This document shows, in pieces, positions 10,774 through 22,778 of a stretch of 64,000 bases of DNA (positions are counted from its first letter, which is position 1; the number at the start of each line of letters is the position of its first letter). The position numbers and the translations under genes were made by a program. The stretch is from contig CM037596.1 of the NCBI GenBank assembly GCA_021018995.1, positions 8,631,501-8,695,500 on the forward strand, given 5' to 3'. This DNA is from Chloranthus sessilifolius (lineage: Eukaryota > Streptophyta > Magnoliopsida > Chloranthales > Chloranthaceae). Below the pieces are notes generated by a model. That model ran no database searches, was not told where the DNA came from, and saw only the letters and a program-made list of their open reading frames with translations.

Positions 10774-12075
10774 ATGGCAGGAGAGGAACAACAAGTGGCT
10801 AGGACGTTGAGGGAGTATTACACACTGTCTACTGTAGCACCTCCCTCGTGTAGACGTTTACCCATAGCCACCGGAAATGGGGTTTTCAAAATCAAGCCCA
10901 ACTTGCTTCAACTACTTCCTATTTTTCATGGGCATGGTAATGTCATTTCCGAGAAATTTGTACAACTTTTAGGATCAAAAATTTGTTGGAAGAGGCCACT
11001 TATTTGAGGTTGTTTTCATTCTCACTTAGAGACAGGGCAAAGTAGTGGCTGAACTCTTTGTCTATCAACTCGATTGCTAGTTGAAAAGAGTTACAAAACG
11101 TATTCCTTAATGAGTACTTCCCAATCTGCAAGATGAGTCAATTTCGGAAGGCCATTATAGCGTCCTATCAATCTCCAGAAGAGTTTTTTCATTAATGAGC
11201 TTCTGCATAAGTGCCCTCATCATGAGGTCTCATGCTGGGAAATGGTGCTCAGTTTTTACGAAGGCCTGAATGAACAAACTCGACATATGATTGATGTTAC
11301 TTGTGGGGGTATGTTTCTCACACTGATCGCAAAGGATGCTTGGGAACTCTTCGAGACCCCCTCAGTGCAACTCATTGCATCATGTAGGGTTGATTCGAAG
11401 GATTTAAGGAATACACCTCCTAAGCGAGGAGTATTGTATAAATTAAATTCAGTGATGAATTTTATCCCAACGTTGAAGCTTTGGAAGATAAAACTCCAGT
11501 CCATGTTGGGTATAAAATCGCACCCAACATCTCACGAAGTTGAGAATTGTGGCATCCACCACAACTCTACTCCTATGGTCCATAAACACCCTGCATCCCC
11601 TTTATACCCCACAATGGCTTAAGACCATTCAGCTGTGGCATGTTCCTTCCAATGCTTGGACAATAATTATGGTTGTATAAATATTTACAATCCAAGCTAG
11701 AGGAACCATCCAAATTTGTCCCGACAGAATAACCCGATGCGGAGGAATAATGAGCCTTCTAGGCCAATGCACTCTTCGCAATCTTTTTCGCCATCTGTGG
11801 GACAACTATACTGTAATCCTCACTGGAATAATATTTTGGAGGAACCCGTGTTGTAGGCAGTCCAAAACTGGCAGCAACAGGGCCAACACCAAGTACATTT
11901 ACTCCACACTCTCAAGCATTCTATATTCGCGCTAGGAACCCAACTTGGGCAACTTGCAATAGCTTTGTATAAGAGAGATGAGGGCCGATTGCTGTCTCAA
12001 CCGATTAATAACCCAAAAGGTCAAGTAATGGCTGGGGAGACTTTGTCTTCCCCTGACCCGCCATTGCCCTGATGA
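10774..12075 (+). pseudogene. Tat/Athila-type gag, broken by frameshifts and stops
   Basis: The start is ATGGCAGGAGAGGAACAACA at 10774. The first frame gives FKIKPNLLQLLPIFHG and stops at 11007. In other frames follow FSFSLRDRAK, WLNSLSINSI, FLNEYFPICK, then FYEGLNEQTRHMIDVTCGG (11242-11340) and DAWELFE. Near the C-terminal end are NHPNLSRQNNPMRRNN and LGTQLGQLAIALYKRDEGR (about 11930-11990), the conserved tail of Tat/Athila gag proteins. The mix of frames and in-frame stops shows it cannot make an intact capsid. The sequence just after it (CTTCTTGGGAGGCAACCCAAG near 12115) is a common post-gag phrase in these elements. Confidence 0.85.
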
Positions 12076-12800
12076 GCACATTGATCTAGTCAAGCTACTG
12101 ACGCACCCGTAGTGCTTCTTGGGAGGCAACCCAAGCTCCCCTGTAAATTACTAATTTAGGTTTCAATTTTAATTTGTTTTTATTAGATTTGATGAGTTTA
12201 TGTGTGTGCAGGTAGTAAGTATTGAAAATAAAGATGAAAAAGTAATAAAAAGGAAGAAAAAAAATTTAAGGTGAGTTTAGGTAAAATCTGGGCTGAGAAT
12301 CACTTCTCTACTAGATTTCGACCTATCGAAACTGATTTCAATTGATCGAACTGCACAGGAAGGAAGGAAAGCAACAAAATTTCAACTGGTCGAGTTTGAA
12401 TTGATCGGTCGAAATAATTTTATATAACAGAAAACAAAGTTTCTGTTGTTTATGCTGTGTTTCGACAGGTCGAAACTGGGAACTTAGCTTCAAAACAGAA
12501 GCTCTGTTGGAGAAACTAATTTTCTCCCATTTTGTGACCAATCGGTCGAGTTCCACAACTCTGAGGCTATATAAAACCCCAGGATCGGTCGAAATCTCAT
12601 TTCGACTAGTCAAAACCCTAGCTCTTTGTTTCTTCTTCTTGAATTTATGCACTCCTTTTCACCTTCCAACCTTCCACCTCTCTCATTGAACACAACCCTT
12701 TGCCTTCCGCACCCTTTTTCATTACAAAACCAACGCCCCCTCACGCCCATTCCATTCATTTTCCTTTTCCTTCCACCCTTTTTCTTGAAACCCTTTCGTC

Positions 12801-12992
12801 ATGGCAGACGAACCTAATTGGTCTGACCTTCGGAGGGCCATTACTCATTGTTTAAAGAGGGAAAAAGTCGTGATGCCTGAGGCTAAGAAAGAGTTGTTGG
12901 AGCTTCTGCTCTTATTTGTTTTAGACGCCGAATTTCCAACCCCTGCGCCCTCTCCTTCTCCACCTCCTAATCCACCCCCGCCTTCTCCCTAA
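12801..12992 (+). CDS. Small proline-tailed ORF inside the gypsy element, function unknown
   Basis: A 63-residue ORF beginning MADEPNWSDLRRAITHCLKR, with a predicted helical, Lys/Glu-rich middle (EKVVMPEAKKELLELLL) and a C-terminus of alternating Pro/Ser (PAPSPSPPPNPPPPSP). It is followed by an acidic readable stretch, VEDILGREEQNFLEDQLFEN, at 13030-13168. I recognise no family. Position and strand make it part of the LARD-like element. It could be a decayed extra ORF or chance. Confidence 0.3.
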   Translation: MADEPNWSDLRRAITHCLKREKVVMPEAKKELLELLLLFVLDAEFPTPAPSPSPPPNPPPPSP

Positions 12993-14509
12993 TTCCTCTT
13001 TCTGGCTCGACTTATTTTTCCTCTTCTATTGGAGGCAAGTTGAGGATATCCTGGGACGGGAGGAGCAAAATTTTTTGGAGGATCAACTTTTTGAAAACGA
13101 TGAGACCGATTTCAACGCAAATCTTGAGGTGTCTCATGGGTTGCTGCTAGTGTTTGGACGTGTTTAGATTTTTCCTAGGTTTCCACTTTTTGTACATATG
13201 TGTATGCTTTCATTTGTGTAAATATTACATTTTGAATATGAATTAATAGTTCTTTTTTTTTTTTTTTTTTGTGTTCATTTTCATGCTTTGTGGATGCTCC
13301 AGTTATTTTGTGGAGTTGGATATAGTTCTTGACAGGTTTGGGGGAGGCACATTGTGCGTCTTTGCCCATGATATTTCTTGATTACTGATCAGTTTTTGAA
13401 TTATACCCTTGCAAGTGTACAAGATCTATTGAAGCACGGTGAAATCAAGAGTGTCGATCCCACAGGGAAGCGCAAAATTTAATTAATTCTAAAAGCACAG
13501 CATGAACCTAAAGAAGTACTAAAGGCGAGATCTTAGTTACGATAAAAATTAGCTAACCCTAGATTCATAATTTTCCTACTAACAATCCGAACATTTCAAT
13601 GGTAACTTACTTGCCCTAATTTAACTACAAGAAAAACGATTCGATAAAAATGTGACTATGATAATCGGCATACACTATCCTAACACTATGGTGCATTCAA
13701 TGAAGACATAAACCATGCAAAAAGTATAATGCATCACTGTAGACACCTCAATTTTACCCTCTCGGGATATATAAACTTGTTCGATCAACCTTTGTCCTTG
13801 CCCATGACTTCCGGAAAGGGACTCACTCTTTTCGAAAGATTAAAAACCCTAAACAAGGGACCATATACTGAAACAATTGTATGTGATCGAAGCACAAGCT
13901 GAAGCAATAGCTTTGTGGTTCGGACCCTACTCAACCCCAGGAAAATCCTAAATTACGCGCCCTGTATAGCGTGTGTAATTCGATTGCATGCTCCACCGAT
14001 GACGCACTATTAGTCCAATTTGAACTAGGCCCGCTCTTCCTGTGGGTCTCTTAGGATTTTATTATGTGCCTTGGTAAGCGCGCATAATCAGATTGTACGC
14101 CCCACCACTGGTGTGCGATCTATCCAACTTGGCCTAGTCCCTACCCTTCTAGAGACCGCCTTGAGACCCGATTGTGCGCACAATCGATTGCGTGCCCCAC
14201 CACATATGAGCAATTAGTTCCAATTAGGTTGGAACTAGGATATCTGATTGAGTCAGTCAACCAGTCACTCACTGAGTCGGTCACCGACTCAGAGTGATTA
14301 ATCGCTTGGGATAGGGCGCGTAATTCAATTAAACGCACCAGATAGGGTACGTAATTGAATTTGACCGGCTAATTACGCACCTCCCCTAGGGCGCACAATT
14401 ACCTATAAATAGACCTCCCTACTACACCAATACACATCCAACAATTGAATTTTCGAGTTCCTCTCTTCCAAGCTTAGGATTTCGGGACTCTCTCTTCGGC
14501 GCCCAACTT

Positions 14510-14660
14510 CAGGTAATCTCTTAGGTTCTAGTTTCTAGTTCTTCATTCCTAGTTTCTAGTTCTTAATTCTAATTTCTAGTTCTTAACTTCTAGGTTCTAG
14601 TTCTTAATTTTGGCTCCAGTTCTTAATTTTTATTCTAGTTCCTAATTATAGTTCTTAATT
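14510..14660. repeat. Degenerate TTCTAGTTCTTAA minisatellite
   Basis: At least eight diverged copies of a (T)TCTAGTT(C)TTAA-type unit follow each other just downstream of the LTR's probable transcription start region. Confidence 0.7.
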
Positions 14661-15104
14661 CTTAAATTTAAGATTTCAGTCCTTAGTTCCTTATCCCTAA
14701 TCTTTAAAATTTCAAATCCTCAAATTTATAAGTTTTTAATCATCACTCTTTTTTAAAATTACTCTTAGCCATAAAAAACCAATTTACTATGTTTCTCTCT
14801 CCAAAACTTCTCCCTTTGAGAAAATTCGAGGTTCTCTCTGGGGCTTCCAAAAGGGGTCGAGCTGCCTTCTAGACTTCTAGAATTGTATACTCTTCCCCGA
14901 GAGCCCCAGGTAGTCAAGCTAGCAGCGCCAACCCGTTAGTCTCGAAGTAGTAATAAAGGAGGAAGCACTTGGCCTAAAACCAATTAGGTTCCTTAACTGA
15001 TTTTTAAACCCAGCCACCCGATTTGCCTAAGGATAGAGGGTACCTGGGAACGGGGCCTATCCTCCTTAGCATAACAAGCACCAACCATTTTTTTAATTAA
15101 TTAG

Positions 15105-15345
15105 AGGCCTAGTAGAATTAGGATATTTACATAAATTAAACTTTTAGTAGAATTAAAAGAGTAGATTAATTAGGTTCCTACTAGAATTAGGAGACTAGTT
15201 TAATTAAACTCGTAATAGGATTAAAAGACTAGATCAATTAGACTCCTAGTAGGATTAGGAGATTAGGTTAATTAGACTCTCAATAGGATCAGGAGATCAG
15301 GTTAATTAGACTTCTAGCAAGATTAGAAAATCAAACTAGCTAAAC
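15105..15345. repeat. Minisatellite of about 33-35 bp units
   Basis: About six units of the form TTAATTAGACTCCTAGTAGG followed by ATTAGGAGACTAG, with substitutions between copies. Confidence 0.75.
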
Positions 15346-16998
15346 TCCAAGGCAACCCATAGCTGCTGACGTTGGCCGGCCAACGATTCAGTAAAGGAGT
15401 TCAACCTGCAAGCCCCACTCTTCTTAAAGCGTGATCAGTAACGTGTTGCAGCGTCGATAAATATTTGCAGCTGGCGATTGCATCAACTCATGTATTCTTT
15501 ATTTAAAATTTGCCTTTTCCTTTCAGCAGTTTCATATTTCTTAGTTTATTACTCCATCGCTCTTAGCCAGAGTCCACTTGGACCGAATTGGACCACTCTT
15601 TTCAGGGACCGAAAGGAATCCAAAAAAAGCACGTACCAACAATCACAAGCACATAACCACAATAGAAAAATCAATCGTACGACATCCTATATTGATCGAT
15701 AAGATCAATTTAGGTGGAATAACTCGTTTAATGTCGCCAATCACATGGTCAACAGCTATAAACAAGTATTCGATGATAACACAATATGCTCAAACTGAAA
15801 GTCGCACGATTCAATAATTATGACAAGGAATATAAATATTAACCCTCATTTTACTACAAACAAAATGATTCGAGAAATATGATTATTTAATTTGACATAC
15901 CCTATCCCAATACTATGATGCATCTAATCACGACATGAATCATGCGAAAGGCATAACATATCTCAAATACGAAATCACAATAGTAAGAATTAATCATACG
16001 ACATCCTACATCGGTCTACAAGATCTATTTAGGTGGAATAACTCTTTTATTGTCGCTGATAACCAAGATCGACCACTATGAATGAGCATTCGATGGTATA
16101 CAATAAGCACAATTTTAAAGCTGTACGATTCAATATTATAAAAATAAATGATTGAAATTAAAATAAATTAACTACTTATCTAGGAGTCGCTTCCTCCTTG
16201 AATGAGTAGTTTTAGTCACTCATCTCCGATCCACACGCAAGGCACAGATCCGAAACCATCAATAAGGTTCTTCAATTATCAAGTATTTGGATCTTTTAGG
16301 AAAAAATCCAGAACCTTATAAGGCTTTGATTCCTAATTACAAACTCAATTATCTAAATCTAAAACTAAAAAAATGAAAAACTAAGGAGAAAAATTAATGA
16401 AAATTGGCCAAAAAGAGGACCAAAAGAGGTTTCCTAAAACCCTAAACGTTGTTTTGTTTATATAGGGCTCGGACTAAAAACCTTCCATAAACAAGTCAAT
16501 CAATTGAATTCCAATATTCAATCGAATGAATTCAAAATCTGAATTTTGGCTAGATCATTTGAATTTGAAATAAATCGATTGATTTTAGGAAATCAATCAA
16601 TTTGAATTTAAATTCGAATTTGAGAGGGAAATAGTTGTCATCCAACTCAATTGATTGATTTTAAATTCATATTTTGGGCGGCAGAACAGTTGTCATAACG
16701 TCAATCGATTGATTTTCAGAATTCAATCGATTGAGTTAGACCCGTGACATTTTTAATTCTCTTAGCAATGGCTGAATCAATCGGTTCTTCCACTGATTTC
16801 AGTGGTTTCGTTGACTTCATGGTTCAATGCTCTCATGTTATCCTTAATTATGCTCTTTTATGCTTCTGCAAGATCCAACGAACGAAAATACCTGAAACCA
16901 CTAAAGCTACACAACAACCGTTAGATAGCCTTCATCAGATAGACAAACGTTGGTATTAGGGTGCGAAATATGGTCATATTTCGACACATATCAATTAC

Positions 16999-19104
16999 CT
17001 TTTTTATCCTATCCCTGACCTGTCCAGACAGATTTCCTGCTGCATCCTTGAAGTATTTTGGCCTCGGTTTGGTCGGGCTACAGTGCTTATTTGATAACTG
17101 CTTGGCACCTCTTTTATTCTTGCCCTATTAATATTTTTAATGATTAATATTCTGTGCAATGAAGGCATTACACCATTTAGGTTTGGGGGTGTTGTGCTTA
17201 ATGTTTGGTTTATGTATGTTTCAAAATTTTTGCATCTTTTACCGAACCATTGCTTAAATGCACCCTCAATACCATGTTTTGTATATAGTTTTTAAAACCA
17301 TCTTTTGTTTATCTTGCCATAGTTTTCAAACTGTAATCGATGATGCATGTGAATTCTAATTTTTGAATATTCATGCCATGATAAGACTACTACTGTTTAG
17401 AATAATTAGTTCCAATGTAAACATTTAAAGATCAGTCTGCATTTCATGCTTAGAAAATTTTTGGCAATTTTTCCATGCTTAGGTCCAAAAATCAAAGGAT
17501 TAGTTTAAATTTAAAATTTTAGCATGTTAGAAAATGACTAAACTTGGTGAGCTTTAGAACCATTTTCTTGTTCTTGATGAGTGCTTATATAAATTCAGCG
17601 TATCTTTGAATCCGTGCTTACTTTTAAATCTCATACATTTCTTATTGGCTTGCTTACTTTGCATTGTTGTATATCATCGCGCTAGAATGCATTGTGCTAT
17701 AACTTGAAAGAAATAGGCATCCTTGTGAGGAAATGAACGAAGGTCGTCTTTGGCTCGTTTGAACCTAAAATGCCCCACCTTATACTGATTTACCTTTTTG
17801 CACCCCTTTGAGCCTTACTGAAAACTTTTGCCTTAATATATTTCTTAATAAACTATATTAACCATATCCCACACCATTTCTGAAAATTCAACGCCTTACC
17901 CTTCAATCTCTGAGAAATTGGGAAAGAGGGGTGAAAGGAAATAGAAAGAGAGTTACTGGAGAGGTGTGATAATGGTGACCACTGGGTGTGTGTGTGTGTG
18001 TTAAAAAGATAGAAAAATGAAGAAAAATGAAAAATATGAGGTGATGTCAAAAAGAAAAAGTAGTAGAAAGAAAAGAAAGTTGATAAACAAAAACAAAATG
18101 AAAATTTCTGAAAAAATCAGAAGGGGAGAGTGAAAAATGAGAAAATCAAATATAAAGAAGTGGAAAGCAAAGAAAGTTGAGGAGACAAAAGCAAAAAGAA
18201 AATTTCTGAAAAATTCGGAAAGGGGAGACTGAAAAATGAGAAAATCAAAAATGATCTTTTTTCAGGTTTCTCAGAGAAATTTGAATCCAAATTTCTTTTC
18301 TTCCATCATAACCTTCACCCGATTCCCATTGCAACCTTGAAAAAGACCTTGATCCAATCTCGGTTGGTAAATGCCTTGTGGAGAGTGATAATACAATGTC
18401 TATGGTGCGTAGTATAACATGCTTAAGATACAAGCATCCTTCTTTATGAGATATCTTTTTAAATTCATTGATGCATCGTGTTTCTTATAATCGTGTGAGA
18501 CTTTTTTATTTACATTGTAACTCCTTCTCACATGTGTGCGAATTAATGAACCATTCATCGAAGAGTGTTTGTTTTGAGTGTATACCTATGGTGAGGATTG
18601 AGTCGAGACTTGGGATCCAATGATTCCTTGTTTGGATTAATCCAGCGATATAACGATTTAAGCATTGGTACATGCACACACGACACTCTAGGCATGAATG
18701 ATAGATTTGTCTAAGGATCGAAGTATTGGATTAGTTTGAATAAGCAACAGTGGAATTAACATAGCATTGATATTTGAAAATGAAAATTTGCATGCTGAAA
18801 TGATTACAAGTTTTTATGTTCAAAAGTACATATTATATGAAAACCGATTTTGAAAACTCATTTTATCGATTGAAACTATTTTGGAAGTTTGTGGGTGTTT
18901 TCATTGTAAACCCTCAGGTGACACAACTCCTTCACTAGGGATTACCTAGGAGTTTAAAGGTTTGTTGCATATACTAAATACAATCGTGCTCCCTACGAAA
19001 GCAACTTTTATATTATATATTAAATTTTATATTATTAGGTTAGTTTTAGTTTTGCTTTTGGGTTATATGCTTAATGTTGCCTTTGCTCGAGGACTAGCAA
19101 AGTT
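16999..19104 (+). other. Non-coding interior of the gypsy element
   Basis: Contains no recognisable pol. It includes a GGTTTGGGGGTGTTGTGC phrase near 17190, a short GT tract at 17985-18001, a tandem duplication of roughly 98 bp units at 18066-18250 (each with GAAAATTTCTGAAAA and ATGAGAAAATCAAA), and the phrase GCTCGAGGACTAGCAAAG (19085-19102) that often precedes the polypurine tract of Tat/Athila LARDs. Confidence 0.7.
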
Positions 19105-19116
19105 GAGGTTTGGGGG
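19105..19116 (+). other. Polypurine tract of the gypsy element
   Basis: GAGGTTTGGGGG lies directly before the 3' LTR. This is the expected position and composition for plus-strand DNA priming. Confidence 0.7.
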
Positions 19117-19118
19117 TT

Positions 19119-20609
19119 CGATCAGACTCTAAAATGGTATAATTTATTCCCAAATCTTGGTCTTGTTAGCCCTCACTTAACTACTAATGAATGTTTTTAG
19201 TTCATGTTATGTTGCAGCAGGTTCAAAGGCCAAATCTATGTCAAAACAGTTAAAAAAGTAAAGTTAGAGGAAACCTAGGGCTTTGGGAAGTAAATCCAAG
19301 AATAATCAGTGAAGAAGTGCACATAATGGTCATGTCGATCGTTCGAGACTGCATTCTCGACCAGTCGAGACCAATCAGCAGAGAGGTGCTAATGAAAGAG
19401 AAGAAAGAAGAATAAAAAAGCTGAATTGACCGGTCGAGATAACAAATTCGACCAGTCAAGTGCTCAGCAGCTTTAGAAATCCAAGAATGGACCAGTCGAG
19501 CCCAATTCGATCGGTAAAGAGCAAGAAACAAAAAGGAGGATTTCAAGTTCATAAAAGTGGACTGATCGAGACCATTTCGACCGGCCACGAATCAAAGCAA
19601 ATCTGAAGCCCCGCGAAGACTCCACGATCTGAAGAGCCAATCTGATGTTCGATCGGTCGAAACCAAGCCACGACTAGTTCAGACAGAGTTTTCATGCGAA
19701 AAATAAGGTGTTACAGTTGTGTTTTCTTTGGCTTCCGAGATCCCTTTCGGATTCTTCTTCCTCAAACTGACTTTTAGGGATCTTGGAGAGATACTTGTCG
19801 TGTACAATTGTCTTAGGGGCTTATACTCTATAAATCAGGACCTTAGGGTTATGTTTTAGGCAATCCTCACGGTAGAACTTTTCTAGAGAGTTTTGGCATG
19901 AGTATTCATAGGTTTAGGTTAGATCTAGTTCTGAAATAGAGAGATTGATTATAATCATCGGGAGAGGACCAATTCAACAATGATGAAGGCCTTTCGATCG
20001 ATGCGAGGCTAAAAAGATTTCAGGCTGGGATCTCTTGTAACTTTCAGATGAGTATTTAATAATATTACTCTTTTTTATATTTTGAATTATGTTTTATGGT
20101 ACGATTGCATGTTTGAGCTTTTGAGAGTCATCGAGAACGTGCGACTGCAAAGGTTTAATTCTGTTTAGTTTAATTCCAATGGCCTTGTAGGGATTGGGGT
20201 TAGATTAGATAGGATATTCGCCGATAGACTAGGCCTTGTAGGGTAGTTTTAGTTGGTTACGTGCAATGAGGCCTTGATGTTTAGATTTATCTAATTCATA
20301 TACGAAGCGACAGAGCTTGTAGCTTGGAGTGGGAGTAGCTGGAATTTAGAATAGTGAAGTAGGATTTATCATATACGAGTATGAGATCCAAGAGAGATCC
20401 CAGACTGCCTTCTCATCTCGTATTTTAAAATTGATTTAGGTTTTCTTTTTATTTTTGGATTAATTTAGGAAACTTAATTTTATATATTTTTCTAAAATAA
20501 AATAGAAACTAAATAGGATAAATGACAAGTCTCTGTGATTCGACACCCTTGTACTTGCCCTAGTACATTCGAACTTGTGCACTTGCAAAGTATATATTTA
20601 AAACGATCA
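19119..20609 (+). repeat. 3' LTR of the Tat/Athila-like element (1491 bp)
   Basis: Homologous to the 5' LTR 8828-10374 throughout. It starts CGATCAGACTCTAAAATGG (the expected T mutated to C) and ends AAAACGATCA, followed by GTTAC. It has one copy of the 61 bp block that is doubled in the 5' LTR. Confidence 0.9.
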
Positions 20610-20614
20610 GTTAC

Positions 20615-22166
20615 CTATGCCATTAGCCTTTTTTAGCCTTAATTTTTTCATGGGAAAGAGGGCTACACAAACGACTTGTGTGAAAGTCATCACTAAGTGA
20701 ACGATGAAAAAGACTATAGAGTCTGTTGTAGAGTGAAAGCCGTTGTCCTCAAATTTCACTCATTCGTCAATTTTTTTATGTATAATTTTAAAAAAAAAGT
20801 TGAAAAAAAAATTTAAAAAATTACTCGAAACTTTTATTCTCCTCAATTTAGAAGTTATGAGGAAGAGACGAAAATGAGTACCTACACAAGTCTGGTGAAA
20901 AAACCACCATCCTCTTGGGTAGAACAATAAGGAAGTCCATTTGGGCATTTAGGTTTACACAAATTTATAAACTTTCCTTTGTTATTTAATGAAGATTTAC
21001 ATGACTCTAAGTTGTAGTTGGGTTTAAAATATTTCTCACCTCATATCCCTTATTTTTTCTTACATTCTTCATATTTGAGATAGTTATCCTTGGCCATTGC
21101 ATCATCACATTCATCTTGTCAAATATATGTGAAAGTTGTGAATTTGCATAAACAAGGTTGATGAGTGTTTGCTGCTTTGAAAATATATGTGTGCGGTGTA
21201 TGTTGTTTACTAGTCGCTTGAGATTCAATGCCTTGTAGGATTATCCTTTTTGATTCAATGTGCATGATTGATTATTCTTTGAAATTTATGATTTTGATGA
21301 TGACATACTTGAACTGATTCTTTTTTAAAAATTATGAAATTGATTTTTAAAGGTTTGCATGATGATTATTTGATCTTAGATGGTAAATGAGGGAGAGAAT
21401 GGGTCTATGTGTTTTGTTTTGTTGATGGTCTATATTGCTCGGGATAATCAATAATTTTAGTTTTTTCACTTCAATGCTATTGATCAGTTGATTCATGTTT
21501 TTAATTATTTTAAAAAAAATACTCTCTGTTGACCGTGATGATCCTCAGTCGATCCTGATGCTTCCTGCCAAATGCATTGATTTAGTCAATTTTTTTAGTA
21601 TGATGGTCAACCGTGTATGTCATGTGGTCAACCGTGGGCACAATCTTATGAAATCCCAAGGTTTGCAGTGTCTGTCCTTCCGCCGGCCAAACATTGACTA
21701 TTCAATAGTTATTCGCTTCGTTTTTTTTTTTTTTTTTATTTCTTCTTCTTCATGGCTGATTTTTCTGGTTCTCTGACTTGCAGGATTGTCCCTTTGTCCC
21801 CTTATGACAAAAAGGGGAGAATGGTGTGATAGGATGTGGTTGTGCTTTGAGCTTCTTAATGATTATTTTTTTATCTTAAGCGATGATGATGTAGTGAACT
21901 TTTTGGAACTTGTGTGGTTACTAATTTTTTATTTTATTTATTTTAGATTCGAGCTCACTTGTTCTTTAGTGTTTATGATAACAGGTTGCAGATGCTAAAT
22001 TTTTTTTTGTCCTATGTTTGTGGTTTAATTTGGCATAGGTTTAGGGGGAGTGTATTGAGTTGTAATTTCTTGCATGACATATAGATCATTTGTATAAGGT
22101 TGGTTCATAATTGATGTAATTTTTTTATCATACACTTGTAAACTAGGTTTTGTCATAGATTGTGAC
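20615..22166 (+). other. 3' internal region of the Sirevirus-like element
   Basis: No recognisable protein domain. It shows a T(17) run near 21721-21737, repeated GGTCAACCGTG phrases (21600-21640), AAAAAGGGGAGAATGG near 21810 and GGGGGAGTG near 22045. Several G-rich tracts before the 3' LTR are typical of Sireviruses (family knowledge). Confidence 0.5.
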
Positions 22167-22178
22167 AAAGGGGGAGAT

Positions 22179-22778
22179 TGTTAGATCGGATTGTCATGAT
22201 CTATGATAACCTAGTAGTTCACGCCTATGTGTGTTGCCAAGTAAAACCACTCTCTTGTGCATCCTATGGTGTTTGATTGGATTATACATATTCACAAGTG
22301 TTTTTAGTTCTAAGTAGACCAGTTTATAGAAGTTAAAATTCTATTGATTGTTGACCATGTAAAGAAATATGGTTAACCACCTTTGGTTTCATGATTAACC
22401 ACCACTTAAGTGACGGTCAACCATGAGATTGATTCCGTAAAAGATTTTTTCAAATCTCTTTTTAGGGTTATAACTTCTATAAATAGTCTCTTAAGAACTT
22501 GAAGGTTTTAACCTCTCTTGAATTTGTTGCGTAGCTGTCTTTGTGAGAGAAAAAAACTTTTTGGCGTTTGAAACTTTTGATCAGATCCCTTGGTAATTCA
22601 AAGTCTTTTGTTCCGTTTCCATTTTCTGAAGAAAATTGCACTTGAAGTTTCGAGTGTGCTAGGCTCGTGGAATCGAGTGACCTTGGTGGAATTCCGGGTG
22701 TTGTAGTGGCTCGTTTGAACACGAGTGGACCATCGTGCGACTCGGTGTGCTAGGAAAATCTAGGATACCAGAATTTCG
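22179..22778 (+). repeat. 3' LTR of the Sirevirus-like element (600 bp)
   Basis: Preceded by the polypurine tract AAAGGGGGAGA (22167-22177). It begins TGTTAGATCGGATTGTC and ends CTAGGATACCAGAATTTCG, matching the 5' LTR remnant end. A TATA-like CTATAAATAG lies near 22475. Right of it the LINE coding sequence resumes. Confidence 0.75.

Larger units (their letters stand above)
13738..15641 (+). mobile_element. Innermost solo LTR, 1.9 kb, TSD ATCAC
   Basis: Begins TGTAGACACCTCAATTTTAC and ends AAGCACGTACCAACA, with a perfect 5 bp duplication ATCAC at 13733-13737 and 15642-15646. Deleting it rejoins the surrounding LTR so that the sequence again follows its sister tandem unit at 15838-16145. A TATA-like CTATAAATAG at 14403-14412 suggests plus orientation. 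It holds two minisatellites (about 14510-14660 and 15105-15345). Confidence 0.85.
13386..16993. mobile_element. Solo LTR nested in the gypsy element, TSD ATTAC, itself interrupted
   Basis: Starts TGATCAGTTTTTGAATTATA and ends CATATTTCGACACATATCA, with a perfect 5 bp duplication ATTAC at 13381-13385 and 16994-16998. Its own length is about 1.7 kb after removing the inner solo LTR at 13738-15641. It contains an internal tandem duplication of about 320 bp (first unit 13603-13737 plus 15647-15830, second unit 15838-16145) and a block rich in CAATCGATTGA (16490-16740). The phrase CTTGCAAGTGTACAAGATC near its left end resembles, in reverse complement, the end of other Tat-type LTRs, suggesting minus orientation. 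Confidence 0.85.
8828..20609 (+). mobile_element. Tat/Athila-like Ty3/gypsy element (LARD-like), 11.8 kb, TSD GTTAT/GTTAC
   Basis: A complete LTR pair (8828-10374 and 19119-20609), with termini TGATCG...GATCA at the 5' LTR and CGATCA...CGATCA at the 3' LTR. The 5 bp flanks are GTTAT (8823-8827) and GTTAC (20610-20614), a one-mismatch duplication. The PBS at 10381-10398 is complementary to the 3' end of tRNA-Asp, typical of Tat/Athila elements. The internal part holds a broken gag (10774-12075), a small proline-tailed ORF (12801-12992), long non-coding sequence and a TTTGGGGG-type polypurine tract at 19105-19116. No protease, RT or integrase is present, so it is a large non-autonomous (LARD-like) element. 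Two nested solo LTRs lie at 13386-16993. Confidence 0.9.
6895..22778 (+). mobile_element. Sirevirus-like Ty1/copia element without pol, carrying a nested gypsy element
   Basis: Outer bounds of a plus-strand copia-type element. It comprises an LTR remnant at 6895-7318, a Met-type PBS at 7321-7332, a gag pseudogene at 7346-8449, the nested gypsy element at 8828-20609, then a 3' region with Sirevirus-style purine tracts (AAAAAGGGGAGAATG near 21810, AAAGGGGGAGA at 22167-22177) and a 3' LTR at 22179-22778. No protease, integrase or reverse transcriptase is seen in the roughly 3 kb of its own internal sequence, so it was non-autonomous or has lost pol. It sits inside a minus-strand LINE. No target duplication can be shown because the 5' boundary is deleted. 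Confidence 0.7.
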
